Below, piece after piece: positions 1 to 6,482 of a stretch of 61,389 nucleotides of DNA (positions are counted from its first letter, which is position 1; the number at the start of each line of letters is the position of its first letter). The stretch comes from a virus: positions 1 to 61,389 of IMG/VR virus record IMGVR_UViG_3300031841_001859; one strand, given 5' to 3'. The notes beneath the pieces were generated by a model. That model saw only the letters and a list, made by a program, of their open reading frames with translations. It was not told the DNA's origin and did no database searches. The translations under genes and the position numbers were made by a program.

Positions 1-91
1 TTGGCTATAAGCAACATGAACTGATGCAAGACATAGCTCTGTCAGTGGGTGCTACTTATTATTCTGAAAAGACAGGGGATGATTTATCTAT
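1..91. repeat. Terminal direct repeat, left copy
   Basis: The first 91 bases are identical to bases 61299-61389. Both copies lie inside the same groEL reading frame, which continues without a break across the join. This is what an assembled circular or circularly permuted genome looks like when opened inside a gene. A true 91-bp packaged terminal repeat is less likely but not excluded. Confidence 0.95.
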
Positions 92-737
92 TATAACTTT
101 CCAGGACCTAGGTAGAGCTAAAAAGATAATTGTAGGAAAAGACTCAAGTATTATACTGAAGGATGATGAGCACGTTAACCAGTCACTAATAAAAGAAAGA
201 GTAGACCAGCTATGGGACGCTCATAAGATAACAACTCAAAAACAGGATAAGGAGTTTATACTATCTCGAATCGCTTCACTCACCGGTGGTGTCGGGGTAA
301 TCTATGTTGGTGGTAACACCGACCTTGAACAGAAAGAACTGTTCGATAGAGTAGATGATGCAGTATGCGCAGTACGCTCAGCACTAGAGGAAGGCATACT
401 ACCTGGAGCTGGGCTAGCGCTGTATCAGGAAGGGTTAAAGTTATTAGGCTCAAAAAATTCTACAAAAAAAATCGCCAAGGCGATTTTAGGGGGGGCGCTT
501 AAAGAACCGCTTCTTCAAATACAACGTAATGCAGGAATAGAAAACAATAGAGTGTATAACGAGGACAATATAGGCCTTGATGTAAAAAACAACCAGGAGG
601 GTAATCTAATTGATATTGGGATTATTGACCCAATGAAAGTTACAAAGCAAGCGCTTCAAAATGCTGTGAGTGTTGCAGTAACAATACTATCTACTAACGC
701 TATAGTAACTATGGCAAGAACATACGAGACGCAGTGA
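1..737 (+). CDS. groEL: Chaperonin GroEL (Hsp60), C-terminal part; gene wraps the window ends
   Basis: This is the 3' part of a group I chaperonin. Joined to 60443-61389 through the 91-bp repeat, it gives a protein of about 530 residues, slightly shorter than the 548 of E. coli GroEL. It covers the end of the apical domain, the second intermediate segment and the second equatorial segment. The stretch RVDDAVCAVRSALEEG matches the family region holding the catalytic Asp of ATP hydrolysis (Asp398 in E. coli), followed by a GAGLAL glycine turn. The product ends in ARTYETQ, so the usual Gly-Gly-Met tail is absent. The next gene starts inside its stop (GTGA). It probably folds phage proteins together with the phage GroES at 1797-2054. 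The GroEL identity is secure; the client is inferred. Confidence 0.95.
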   Translation, partial: GYKQHELMQDIALSVGATYYSEKTGDDLSIITFQDLGRAKKIIVGKDSSIILKDDEHVNQSLIKERVDQLWDAHKITTQKQDKEFILSRIASLTGGVGVIYVGGNTDLEQKELFDRVDDAVCAVRSALEEGILPGAGLALYQEGLKLLGSKNSTKKIAKAILGGALKEPLLQIQRNAGIENNRVYNEDNIGLDVKNNQEGNLIDIGIIDPMKVTKQALQNAVSVAVTILSTNAIVTMARTYETQ

Positions 738-910
738 AGTTTATAGATTACATAATGCTGTTTGCGCTTATAAGTTTATTTTTAACTGTTTCGTCTTGCT
801 CAAAAACTGAAGACCCATGTAAAGATTATAGGGTCGAGCAATTTCAGAAAGTAGATTGCACAGATGACTGCGTTACAATTATAACCACTATTGAATATTG
901 TAGCAAATGA
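734..910 (+). CDS. Small putative lipoprotein, 58 aa
   Basis: This reading frame starts with GTG overlapping the groEL stop (an internal ATG at 755 is an alternative start) and ends at TGA 908-910. The N-terminus is a short hydrophobic segment (LFALISLFLTVSS) followed by Cys, with VSSC fitting a signal peptidase II lipobox. The remaining 34 or so residues are polar and hold four more cysteines, consistent with a small disulfide-bonded periplasmic or outer-membrane lipoprotein. Phage lipoproteins of this size are known as superinfection-exclusion factors (T5 Llp) or outer spanin subunits (Rz1). The absence of a Pro-rich tail argues against Rz1. Function is not assigned. Confidence 0.7.
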   Translation: MKFIDYIMLFALISLFLTVSSCSKTEDPCKDYRVEQFQKVDCTDDCVTIITTIEYCSK

Positions 911-1023
911 AATTATCAAAAGTAGTAAAGAGATATTATCAAAACGCTTATCTTCAAGCCAGAGGGCTAAAAAGAAAAAAGGAGCTTACTCTTAGAAAGT
1001 ATTTCAAAAAGCTTATGAAATGA
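907..1023 (+). CDS. Small basic hypothetical protein, 38 aa
   Basis: The ATG overlaps the stop of the lipoprotein gene (ATGA), and the stop in turn overlaps the methyltransferase start at 1020. Translational coupling on both sides supports a real gene. The product is very rich in Lys and Arg and is probably helical, with no recognisable domain. Confidence 0.55.
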   Translation: MKLSKVVKRYYQNAYLQARGLKRKKELTLRKYFKKLMK

Positions 1024-1793
1024 AAGCAGATAATTCAGAGGTTTGCTTTGAAACATTTATTGGAAAAATTTACTTGTATAAAAACGAAACATTTATAACA
1101 CAAGAGTTTAATAAAGGAAGATATTGGGATATAAATGTTCTATTAAAAATTCAAAACTACATCGACCCTGAAAAGAATATTATTGAAATTGGAGCTCACT
1201 GTGGAACTTCAAGTTTATTCTATGCAAAGCTGTTAAAGAATACAAGCAAACTTTATGCTTATGAGCCGCAAACAAATTTATTTGATTTACTTGTTAAAAA
1301 CATAAACGAGAATAATCTGAATAAAAAAATAAAATCTTATAACAAAGCAATGTTTTGTGTGAAAGGTTTTTTTAACATGAATAAGATAGATATAGATGGT
1401 GGGGGTGGAGAAGTTTATAAAAGGTATAATGAAGAAAGTGAATTGCCATGCAACTTTGGAGGAATAGGATTAGGAGTGAAAGGAGAAAAAGTTAAAACAA
1501 TTACTCTTGATAATTGTAAGAAAAAAAACATAGGATTTATTCATTGTGATGCACAAGGAGCTGAAAACTTTATATTTAGTTCAGGAAAAAAATTACTTAA
1601 AAAAAATAAACCTGTCATTCTTTATGAGAATAATAAAAAATATAATCCAAAGCTTTATAAAAATGTAATGCAAAGTTACCCTCAATATTTTGTTGAAGGT
1701 AGTTTCAATTTAGAAGAATATTGTTTAAATGTCTTGAATTATTCAAAAGTAATACATAATTTTAATACTGGAGATGATTTACTAATACCTTAA
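1020..1793 (+). CDS. FkbM-family SAM-dependent methyltransferase
   Basis: This 257-residue protein has the FkbM methyltransferase layout. The SAM-binding glycine motif is IIEIGAHCGTSS (about residues 59-70), the acidic residue closing strand 2 is in AYEPQ, and FIHCDAQGAE is the family-typical later motif. FkbM enzymes O-methylate hydroxyls, often on sugars or on intermediates of exopolysaccharide and natural-product synthesis. Here it sits between groEL and groES, four bases before groES. It has longer A-runs than its neighbours, which hints at separate acquisition. It might cap sugars placed on the virion by the GT at 33291 or alter host surface glycan; both are inference. Confidence 0.85.
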   Translation: MKADNSEVCFETFIGKIYLYKNETFITQEFNKGRYWDINVLLKIQNYIDPEKNIIEIGAHCGTSSLFYAKLLKNTSKLYAYEPQTNLFDLLVKNINENNLNKKIKSYNKAMFCVKGFFNMNKIDIDGGGGEVYKRYNEESELPCNFGGIGLGVKGEKVKTITLDNCKKKNIGFIHCDAQGAENFIFSSGKKLLKKNKPVILYENNKKYNPKLYKNVMQSYPQYFVEGSFNLEEYCLNVLNYSKVIHNFNTGDDLLIP

Positions 1794-1796
1794 TTT

Positions 1797-2054
1797 ATGA
1801 AACCAATCGGTAAGAATATAATTATAAAAACAATCGAGGAGGAGATAAAAACTTCGTCAGGACTTCTTCTTAGTTCAGAAGATGCCAACCAACTAAGATA
1901 CAAAAAAGGAGTGATAATAAAATCAGGAACTGAAGTTGACGTTTTAGATGAAGGTGATTTTATATTTTACGATAAACGCTCTGGCTACTCTATGATAATT
2001 AACGACGAGCCTTATACCATTATTCAGGAGAAAGACGTCGTTGTTGTCTTATAG
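1797..2054 (+). CDS. groES: Co-chaperonin GroES (Cpn10)
   Basis: The 85-residue product aligns with GroES by eye. It has an N-terminal strand (KPIGKNIIIKTIEEE), a mobile-loop region with SSGLLL where bacterial GroES has GGIVL, then GVIIKSG, the DEGDFIFY strand matching VGDIVIF, and a C-terminal PYTIIQEKDVVVVL matching YLIM..DILA. It is a little shorter than the usual 95-97 residues, mainly in the roof loop. It lies three genes after groEL on the same strand, so the phage carries a full GroEL/ES pair. Its last 35 bases overlap, tail to tail, the minus-strand gene 2020-2463. Confidence 0.9.
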   Translation: MKPIGKNIIIKTIEEEIKTSSGLLLSSEDANQLRYKKGVIIKSGTEVDVLDEGDFIFYDKRSGYSMIINDEPYTIIQEKDVVVVL

Positions 2055-2463
2055 TTTTGTTCATATCTAAAATCATTTTTTTGTAAACCTTATCACTAAA
2101 CTTAACATTTTTAGCAAACATAGGATTAGCGGATAAAGATGTAGGGATTTCCTCTCCTGATAATTTTTTATAGATAGAACCAATAACTCTATTGGTTTTA
2201 TAAGAAAGAGAATATAAGCTTTTAAATTTTTTTGGACTACGACGAAAGACTTCAATCCATCCATCACGAAGCAGTCTATCAAATCTATCTTCATCCCAAG
2301 ATAGGAGATTATCAAACTCTTCAAACTTATCTTTTGAAAAAATATCTTCGCTATATAGAAACAGTAACATATCTAGGTCTGCAGTAGTTAGACCATATTT
2401 AGCTTTAATAAAATAGCGGATGACTCGCCAGTACTTTAGGCAGTCGTTTACTTTGGATTTCAT
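2020..2463 (-). CDS. Putative winged-helix DNA-binding protein
   Basis: This 147-residue protein is the only minus-strand gene between the chaperonin block and 44.2 kb. It begins with a helical segment (YWRVIRYFIKAKYGLT), then a helix-turn-helix-like stretch (TTADLDMLLFLYSED, FDRLLRDGWIEVFR) with spacing resembling the MarR/winged-helix fold, and ends in a basic tail. It faces away from the promoter at 2452-2485 and converges on groES. A regulator acting on the groES/small-gene boundary is plausible. The domain call is by pattern only. Confidence 0.6.
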   Translation of the reverse strand: MKSKVNDCLKYWRVIRYFIKAKYGLTTADLDMLLFLYSEDIFSKDKFEEFDNLLSWDEDRFDRLLRDGWIEVFRRSPKKFKSLYSLSYKTNRVIGSIYKKLSGEEIPTSLSANPMFAKNVKFSDKVYKKMILDMNKTIRQQRRLSPE

Positions 2464-2485
2464 TTTATTAGATTTAGTATCTTTG
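2452..2485 (+). promoter_or_regulatory. Bacteroidetes-type promoter for the small-gene block
   Basis: TTTG at 2452-2455 and TATCTTTG at 2478-2485 are separated by 22 bases, fitting the Bacteroidetes -33/-7 consensus (TTTG and TAnnTTTG). It lies 16 bases before the ATG at 2502 and overlaps the 5' end of the divergent gene at 2020-2463. Confidence 0.65.
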
Positions 2486-2501
2486 TAAAAATAATAATAT
2501 T

Positions 2502-2750
2502 ATGCCAAAAGGAATAAGACCCAGTAAAAAAAATAAATCTAAGTCAGTAGGAATCCGTAAAATGGATAATTACGACTCAGTGGGATTTCGTAATTCAGCA
2601 ATTAGAAGAATTAACTCAACACCAGGGGATGTAGAGATTTACAACCCTTCGACAGGTACATCAAAATTGGTATACGCACCAAAAGGGTCGAGAGAAGAAA
2701 AAATTCTTGACGCTACTTTAAGAACAAAAAATCCAATGGATAAAAGATAA
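2502..2750 (+). CDS. Small basic hypothetical protein, 82 aa
   Basis: This is the first gene after the promoter at 2478. The product is Lys/Arg/Ser-rich with no membrane segment or cysteine. Its stop overlaps the next start (TAATG). Nothing identifies a function; charge and position suggest a nucleic-acid- or virion-associated protein. Confidence 0.7.
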   Translation: MPKGIRPSKKNKSKSVGIRKMDNYDSVGFRNSAIRRINSTPGDVEIYNPSTGTSKLVYAPKGSREEKILDATLRTKNPMDKR

Positions 2751-2869
2751 TGGAGAAAAGTTCTTTAGATAAAAACAAATACAATTATACGTGTCCAAAG
2801 GGTAACACGAAAGACTACCCTAATATGTTAATCTATAAAAAACAAGGTTATGCCAACAGTAAAGTATAA
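2750..2869 (+). CDS. Small hypothetical protein, 39 aa
   Basis: The ATG overlaps the preceding stop, and the last 20 bases overlap the next gene in another frame. The product contains one Cys (NYTCPKGNTKDYPNML) and is basic. The coupling pattern of the block supports it; function is unknown. Confidence 0.5.
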   Translation: MEKSSLDKNKYNYTCPKGNTKDYPNMLIYKKQGYANSKV

Positions 2870-3005
2870 AGGCGGAGAAAAAACATTTCCATACAACGCC
2901 GTGGGAAAAGCACAAGCAGCTTCATTTGCTGCTATGATGAAAGGTAAAATAAAGAACAATCCAGATTACGGGATGGAGAAGAATACTAATTCCGGTTATA
3001 AATAA
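2850..3005 (+). CDS. Small hypothetical protein, 51 aa
   Basis: It begins MPTVKYKGGEKTFPYN and continues with an alanine-rich helix (KAQAASFAAMMKGK). It overlaps the previous gene by 20 bases and the next start by one base (TAATG). The opening resembles small phage proteins with a KY.GG..K.FPY motif, recalled from memory and not checked. Confidence 0.55.
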   Translation: MPTVKYKGGEKTFPYNAVGKAQAASFAAMMKGKIKNNPDYGMEKNTNSGYK

Positions 3006-3340
3006 TGGATAAGCCGGCGTCGTTATCTGAATCAACAAAGTTTAACATCGACGTCAAAACAATAGTAGCCATCTGTTTTGGTTTACTATCGTTGGCGGGG
3101 GTGTATTTTACATTAATAGGTCAGATTCAGCAGATGGAGGTAAGTATAATGAGGATGGAGTCTGAGCTAGAAATGAATAGCGAGTTTAGGATTAAGTGGC
3201 CTAGAGGAGAACTAGGAGCTTTACCTGATGATGCTGAGCAGAATATGAGATTGATGTATTTAGAAAAATATCAAGCGAAAGCAATTGAAGATTTAGATTT
3301 TCTTAAATTAAAAGTGAAAGAATTAGAAATACACAACTAA
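3005..3340 (+). CDS. Membrane-anchored coiled-coil protein, possible spanin- or holin-like
   Basis: The 111-residue product has one hydrophobic segment (TIVAICFGLLSLAGVYFTLI, about residues 19-38), then a heptad-like region (QIQQMEVSIMRMESELEM) and a C-terminal charged helix (LDFLKLKVKELEI). One N-terminal transmembrane helix plus a periplasmic coiled coil is the layout of inner-membrane spanins. However, it lies 10 kb from the holin and endolysin genes, so a structural or exclusion role is equally open. Confidence 0.6.
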   Translation: MDKPASLSESTKFNIDVKTIVAICFGLLSLAGVYFTLIGQIQQMEVSIMRMESELEMNSEFRIKWPRGELGALPDDAEQNMRLMYLEKYQAKAIEDLDFLKLKVKELEIHN

Positions 3341-3495
3341 TGGCAAAAAAAAAAACAGGTCGAAAAAATAAAATATGCGCGGCAGGTATAGCTTGGGCAA
3401 AAAGAACGTTTGATACGTATCCTTCTGCTTATGCAAATATGGCTGCAAGTAAATATTGTAAAGACCCTAACTACGCAAAAAAAAGTAAGAAATGA
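3340..3495 (+). CDS. Small basic Cys-containing protein, 51 aa
   Basis: It starts at ATG overlapping the preceding stop and ends at TGA overlapping the next start (ATGA at 3492). A Lys-rich N-terminus is followed by KICAAGIAWAKRTFDTYPS and a C-terminal ASKYCKDPNYA, giving two Cys flanking a helical core. The pattern resembles small proteins seen in marine phage genomes; that is from memory. Function unknown. Confidence 0.65.
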   Translation: MAKKKTGRKNKICAAGIAWAKRTFDTYPSAYANMAASKYCKDPNYAKKSKK

Positions 3496-3737
3496 AAAAA
3501 CAAGAGCTCCAAAAACTTAAGGATTCTATTCCAATGAAAAACAAAGCAATAGAAAAGCTAAGTAAACGTTTTGACCCTGTTACCCAAGACCCTGTCTTTT
3601 TAAAAGCAAAAAAAAAATATGACAGTCTTTACAAGGTAAATCCTAAAGCAGCTGAAAAGTTTAGAATACAAAAAAATTCTCCAAATAAAAAAGGCGAATA
3701 TACTATGTATATAGCCCCAAAAAAAAGTAAGAAATGA
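3492..3737 (+). CDS. Small basic hypothetical protein, 81 aa
   Basis: A Lys-rich helical N-terminus (about residues 1-60) is followed by KGEYTMYIAPKKSKK. No Cys or membrane segment. It overlaps both neighbouring genes by four bases. Function unknown. Confidence 0.6.
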   Translation: MKKQELQKLKDSIPMKNKAIEKLSKRFDPVTQDPVFLKAKKKYDSLYKVNPKAAEKFRIQKNSPNKKGEYTMYIAPKKSKK

Positions 3738-3880
3738 GTAAACATAGTAAAATGAGCAAAAAGGGTCGTAACGGAAAAAGACCAAACTTAGGAATGCAAA
3801 GTGTTATATATGGTATTGATAATAATCCAGGTATAACTGCAGCCGACCCTAAAGCTAAATTCATTGCAAAAAATAAATAG
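3734..3880 (+). CDS. Small basic hypothetical protein, 48 aa
   Basis: It overlaps the preceding gene by four bases and ends two bases before the next ATG. The basic N-terminus (SKHSKMSKKGRNGKRPN) leads into a short hydrophobic stretch. No domain recognised. Confidence 0.5.
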   Translation: MSKHSKMSKKGRNGKRPNLGMQSVIYGIDNNPGITAADPKAKFIAKNK

Positions 3881-3882
3881 TA

Positions 3883-4125
3883 ATGAGTGAGTTAAAAAAG
3901 TGGAGAGACCAAAAATGGGTACGCATAGGAACTGATGGTAAAATCAAAGGTGAATGCGGAACTAGTAAGGATAAGAAGAATCCAGACAGATGTCTGCCAC
4001 TTGCTAAAGCTAGAAGGCTTTCTAAAAGACAGCTAGCAGCAACAGCTCGTAAAAAGAAAAAGGAAGGAAGAAAAGGAAAAACAGTAGTGTCCAATACGTC
4101 GGCAGCAAAAGTAAGAAACGCATAA
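3883..4125 (+). CDS. Small basic protein with GTDGKIKGECGTSK motif, 80 aa
   Basis: It contains WVRIGTDGKIKGECGTSKD followed by NPDRCLPLAKAR and a Lys/Arg helix (SKRQLAATARKKKKEGR). Two Cys in tight turns suggest a small disulfide or metal-binding fold. Similar compact Cys proteins occur in marine phages and some large eukaryotic DNA viruses, from memory and unverified. The last base of its stop is the A of the next ATG. Confidence 0.65.
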   Translation: MSELKKWRDQKWVRIGTDGKIKGECGTSKDKKNPDRCLPLAKARRLSKRQLAATARKKKKEGRKGKTVVSNTSAAKVRNA

Positions 4126-4415
4126 TGGCAGATAAAAGTAAAATGGCTTGTAACAAGCCTATGAAATCAGACAGAGCAGGTAAAAAGAAAATGGTAAAAG
4201 CTTGTTCGGGCGGCAAAGAAAAACTTATACACTTTGGAGCTACTGGGTATGGTCATAATTATTCTGCTGCAGCTCGTAAAAGTTTTAAAGCAAGACACAA
4301 GTGTAGCAGTGCTACATCTAAACTAACCGCAAGATACTGGGCCTGCAAAAATCTGTGGGCAGGAAAAGGTGGTTCTACAAAATCTTCTCCAAAAAATAGA
4401 CAAGGAAAATATTAG
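4125..4415 (+). CDS. Small basic Cys-rich protein, 96 aa
   Basis: The 96-residue product is strongly basic, with Cys residues in MACNKP, KACSGGKEK, RHKCSS and YWACKN. The central KLIHFGATGYGHNYSAAARK stretch looks like a folded core that could bind nucleic acid or metal. It is the last gene before a fresh promoter box at 4416. No family assigned. Confidence 0.65.
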   Translation: MADKSKMACNKPMKSDRAGKKKMVKACSGGKEKLIHFGATGYGHNYSAAARKSFKARHKCSSATSKLTARYWACKNLWAGKGGSTKSSPKNRQGKY

Positions 4416-4423
4416 TATCTTTG
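4416..4423 (+). promoter_or_regulatory. TAnnTTTG promoter box
   Basis: TATCTTTG lies 17 bases before the ATG at 4441. No clear TTTG is seen at the -33 position, so this may be a weak or accessory promoter. Confidence 0.4.
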
Positions 4424-4440
4424 TTATAAATTTTTAAATT

Positions 4441-4653
4441 ATGAAACAAGGATATAACGCTAGGCTAGACGAATCTCTAGGAGCAAAGAACGGAAAAAAG
4501 TCTCAATCTTATAAAGCAAGAAGAGACGAAAGCAAAGCTATGTCTAAGAAAATTTATGGACACGCTTACGGTGGTGACCATTCTATGGCATACGAATCTC
4601 ATGGAGAAAAGGGTAGTGTAAAACAACACATATCAGGTTTAATTAAAAAGTAA
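4441..4653 (+). CDS. Small basic protein, 70 aa
   Basis: Contains a repeated ARxDES element (NARLDESLGAKNGKKSQ and KARRDESKAMSKK), then a His/Tyr/Gly-rich part. The stop overlaps the next ATG (TAATG). No cysteine or membrane helix. Small proteins with this DES repeat look familiar from marine phages (memory only). Confidence 0.65.
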   Translation: MKQGYNARLDESLGAKNGKKSQSYKARRDESKAMSKKIYGHAYGGDHSMAYESHGEKGSVKQHISGLIKK

Positions 4654-4841
4654 TGGCAAAGCAACAACCCATAATGATTAAGAAAAAAAATCAGGGTAAG
4701 TTTACTGATTGGGCTAAGAAAAATATGCCTGGAAAATCAGTTTGCTCAGCAGCATCTGCTGTTATGAAAAACGAAAAAAAATATACAACTAGAGTTGTAA
4801 AGATGGCAAATTTTGCCAAGAACTTTGGTTGTGCTAAATAA
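4653..4841 (+). CDS. Small basic Cys-containing protein, 62 aa
   Basis: The core is KFTDWAKKNMPGKSVCSAA, then RVVKMANFAKNFGCAK: two Cys at the ends of helices, perhaps a disulfide-linked helical hairpin. It is coupled to the preceding gene by TAATG. Function unknown. Confidence 0.65.
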   Translation: MAKQQPIMIKKKNQGKFTDWAKKNMPGKSVCSAASAVMKNEKKYTTRVVKMANFAKNFGCAK

Positions 4842-4846
4842 ATAAC

Positions 4847-5008
4847 ATGAAGAAACTAGGAGCATGGCTTATTAAAACTTCTCATGCTATCGCAAGATGG
4901 TGGGGAAAAATTACACATAATTTTAAATGTAATTGGAATAAGATTATCTTTGCAATATCATTTAAGATGAAAGAGTGTAAAAACGAAAAATGTTTATGTA
5001 CAAAATGA
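4847..5008 (+). CDS. Small hypothetical protein with aromatic helix, 53 aa
   Basis: An amphipathic or membrane-interface N-terminus (GAWLIKTSHAIARWWGKI), a short hydrophobic stretch (KIIFAISF) and four Cys (three of them clustered as ECKNEKCLCTK). Overlaps the next gene by four bases (ATGA). It could be a small membrane-associated protein; no family known. Confidence 0.5.
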   Translation: MKKLGAWLIKTSHAIARWWGKITHNFKCNWNKIIFAISFKMKECKNEKCLCTK

Positions 5009-5169
5009 AGTCAAGAGGACTGGGAGATGATATAGAAAAGTTTACTAAGTTCACAGGAATTAAAAAAGCTGTAGACGTAGTAGCACAAAAATTTAATAAA
5101 GATTGCGGGTGCGATGGAAGACGAGATGGTCTAAATCGTTTATTTCCGTATAGTAAAAAAAATAATTAA
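5005..5169 (+). CDS. Small CxC-motif protein, 54 aa
   Basis: The sequence GLGDDIEKFTKFTGIKKA followed by KDCGCDGRRDGLNRLFPY is a recognisable small protein pattern in Bacteroidetes phages (from memory): a short amphipathic helix and a Cys-Gly-Cys turn. It ends two bases before the first structural gene, so it is probably cotranscribed with the tail genes. Confidence 0.65.
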   Translation: MKSRGLGDDIEKFTKFTGIKKAVDVVAQKFNKDCGCDGRRDGLNRLFPYSKKNN

Positions 5170-5171
5170 AA

Positions 5172-5642
5172 ATGGCATACCAAAAATTACAGGCAGGAAG
5201 AGCATGGTCGGTAAATAAATCTGACAATACAGATATTCCTGATATAGGAACTGCAGGGCCAACTGGAACAACAACCAGTGGAAGTGCAACACAACTTATT
5301 GATAGCAACGCTACATTTTTAACAAGCGGTGTTAAATTAGGAATGATTGTCGTGAACACCACAGACGGTACTCAGACTACTGTAATTGGTATAAATAACG
5401 ACACAACTTTAACAGTTGCTAATAATATATTTGCGGTAACTGCTAAAGCATACGCTATTTATGGCGGTGAGCAAGAAGGAGCAGTACTATATATTGGTAC
5501 AGCCGGGGATTTAAAAGTAGAAACGGTAGCCGGTGACGAGGTTACGTTTGTTGGGATAAATACAGGAGCGTTTTTTCCAGTTCATGTAAGAAAAGTTTTT
5601 GCAACAGGAACAAGTGCTTCAAACATTATAGCTCTTTGGTAA
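5172..5642 (+). CDS. Putative virion structural protein
   Basis: The 156-residue product is Thr/Gly/Val-rich and beta-strand-like throughout, without Cys or membrane helices, ending EVTFVGINTGAFFPVHVRKV followed by IIALW. This composition and ending are typical of small phage decoration or tail-associated proteins. It opens the run of structural genes to 13128. Confidence 0.65.
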   Translation: MAYQKLQAGRAWSVNKSDNTDIPDIGTAGPTGTTTSGSATQLIDSNATFLTSGVKLGMIVVNTTDGTQTTVIGINNDTTLTVANNIFAVTAKAYAIYGGEQEGAVLYIGTAGDLKVETVAGDEVTFVGINTGAFFPVHVRKVFATGTSASNIIALW

Positions 5643-5643
5643 T

Positions 5644-5796
5644 ATGTCTTTAATAATTGCCATAGGAAATTACATTGGGATAAACCAATTAGGTATTACC
5701 CCGCCCTATGGAGGAGAAGACATAGTTACTGAAACCGGAGTTCAAATGGTAAGTGAGACAGGAAGTCAAGATTTAATAACAGAACAAGCACCTTAA
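5644..5796 (+). CDS. Small structural-associated protein, 50 aa
   Basis: A hydrophobic N-terminus (SLIIAIGNYIGINQLGI) is followed by three tandem acidic turns (EDIVTETG, QMVSETG, QDLITEQ). The same kind of repeat occurs inside the giant tail protein at about 29500-29580 (QNIITEA, QDIVTETG, DNITTEGG), suggesting a shared surface or contact motif. It starts two bases after the previous stop. Confidence 0.55.
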   Translation: MSLIIAIGNYIGINQLGITPPYGGEDIVTETGVQMVSETGSQDLITEQAP

Positions 5797-5806
5797 TAGA
5801 AAAAAA

Positions 5807-6472
5807 ATGGCAGTAAAATTTTCACAATTTACAACAGGAGCAACACTAGCGGACATAGATTATTTCGTTGGTTATCAAGGTACGGACAACGTACAGATAC
5901 CGAAAGCTCTTCTGACTGGAACAACATATACGGTAGATGTTCCAGCAGCAACAACAAATATAAACCTAGCAGGAAGTGATGGTAGCAATGATGCTATTAC
6001 ACTAACAGCAGGAACAGATATCGCTCTTACAAGAGTAAGCGCAAGCGAAATATCTATTGCATCAACTGCAACTGGAGATACATACACACTTCAAGCTGGA
6101 ACTAAAGTTGGTTCTAGTGTTCCATTACAATTAGATGCTGCCGTAGGAACTGATTCTACTGTTAATCTTACTGAAGGTGCAGGGATAACATTAACTCAGA
6201 CTTCCGCAACAGAGATAACAGTAGCTGCCACTGCCACAGGAACTACAGTTGTTAAAGACCAATTCACAGGAAACAATTCAACAACTGGATTTACATTATC
6301 AACTACTCCGAGTAGTGCAGACAATATTAACATTTATATAAGCGGTGTATATCAGAACTCATTAGATTCTGGTGGTTCAGCTAATTATAGCGTAGTAGGA
6401 ACAACATTAACGTTCACAACAGCGCCACCAACAACCGCAACAAATGGAATAGAAGTAGTAATAACACAATAA
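5807..6472 (+). CDS. Tail fibre-like protein
   Basis: The 221-residue product consists of repeated Thr/Ala/Ser beta strands. Two related blocks, ITLTAGTDIALTRVSASEI and VNLTEGAGITLTQTSATEI, look like turns of a beta-helix or triple-stranded fibre. The C-terminal third, which opens FTGNNSTTGFTLSTTPSSADNI, resembles a small phage receptor-binding beta-sandwich. No signal peptide. Confidence 0.65.
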   Translation: MAVKFSQFTTGATLADIDYFVGYQGTDNVQIPKALLTGTTYTVDVPAATTNINLAGSDGSNDAITLTAGTDIALTRVSASEISIASTATGDTYTLQAGTKVGSSVPLQLDAAVGTDSTVNLTEGAGITLTQTSATEITVAATATGTTVVKDQFTGNNSTTGFTLSTTPSSADNINIYISGVYQNSLDSGGSANYSVVGTTLTFTTAPPTTATNGIEVVITQ

Positions 6473-6482
6473 CGTTTAGCTC

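Noticed and set aside
3005-3340. Definite inner-membrane spanin (Rz)
   Set aside because: The layout fits, but it lies far from the lysis genes and no matching outer spanin was found overlapping it, so only a tentative label is given.
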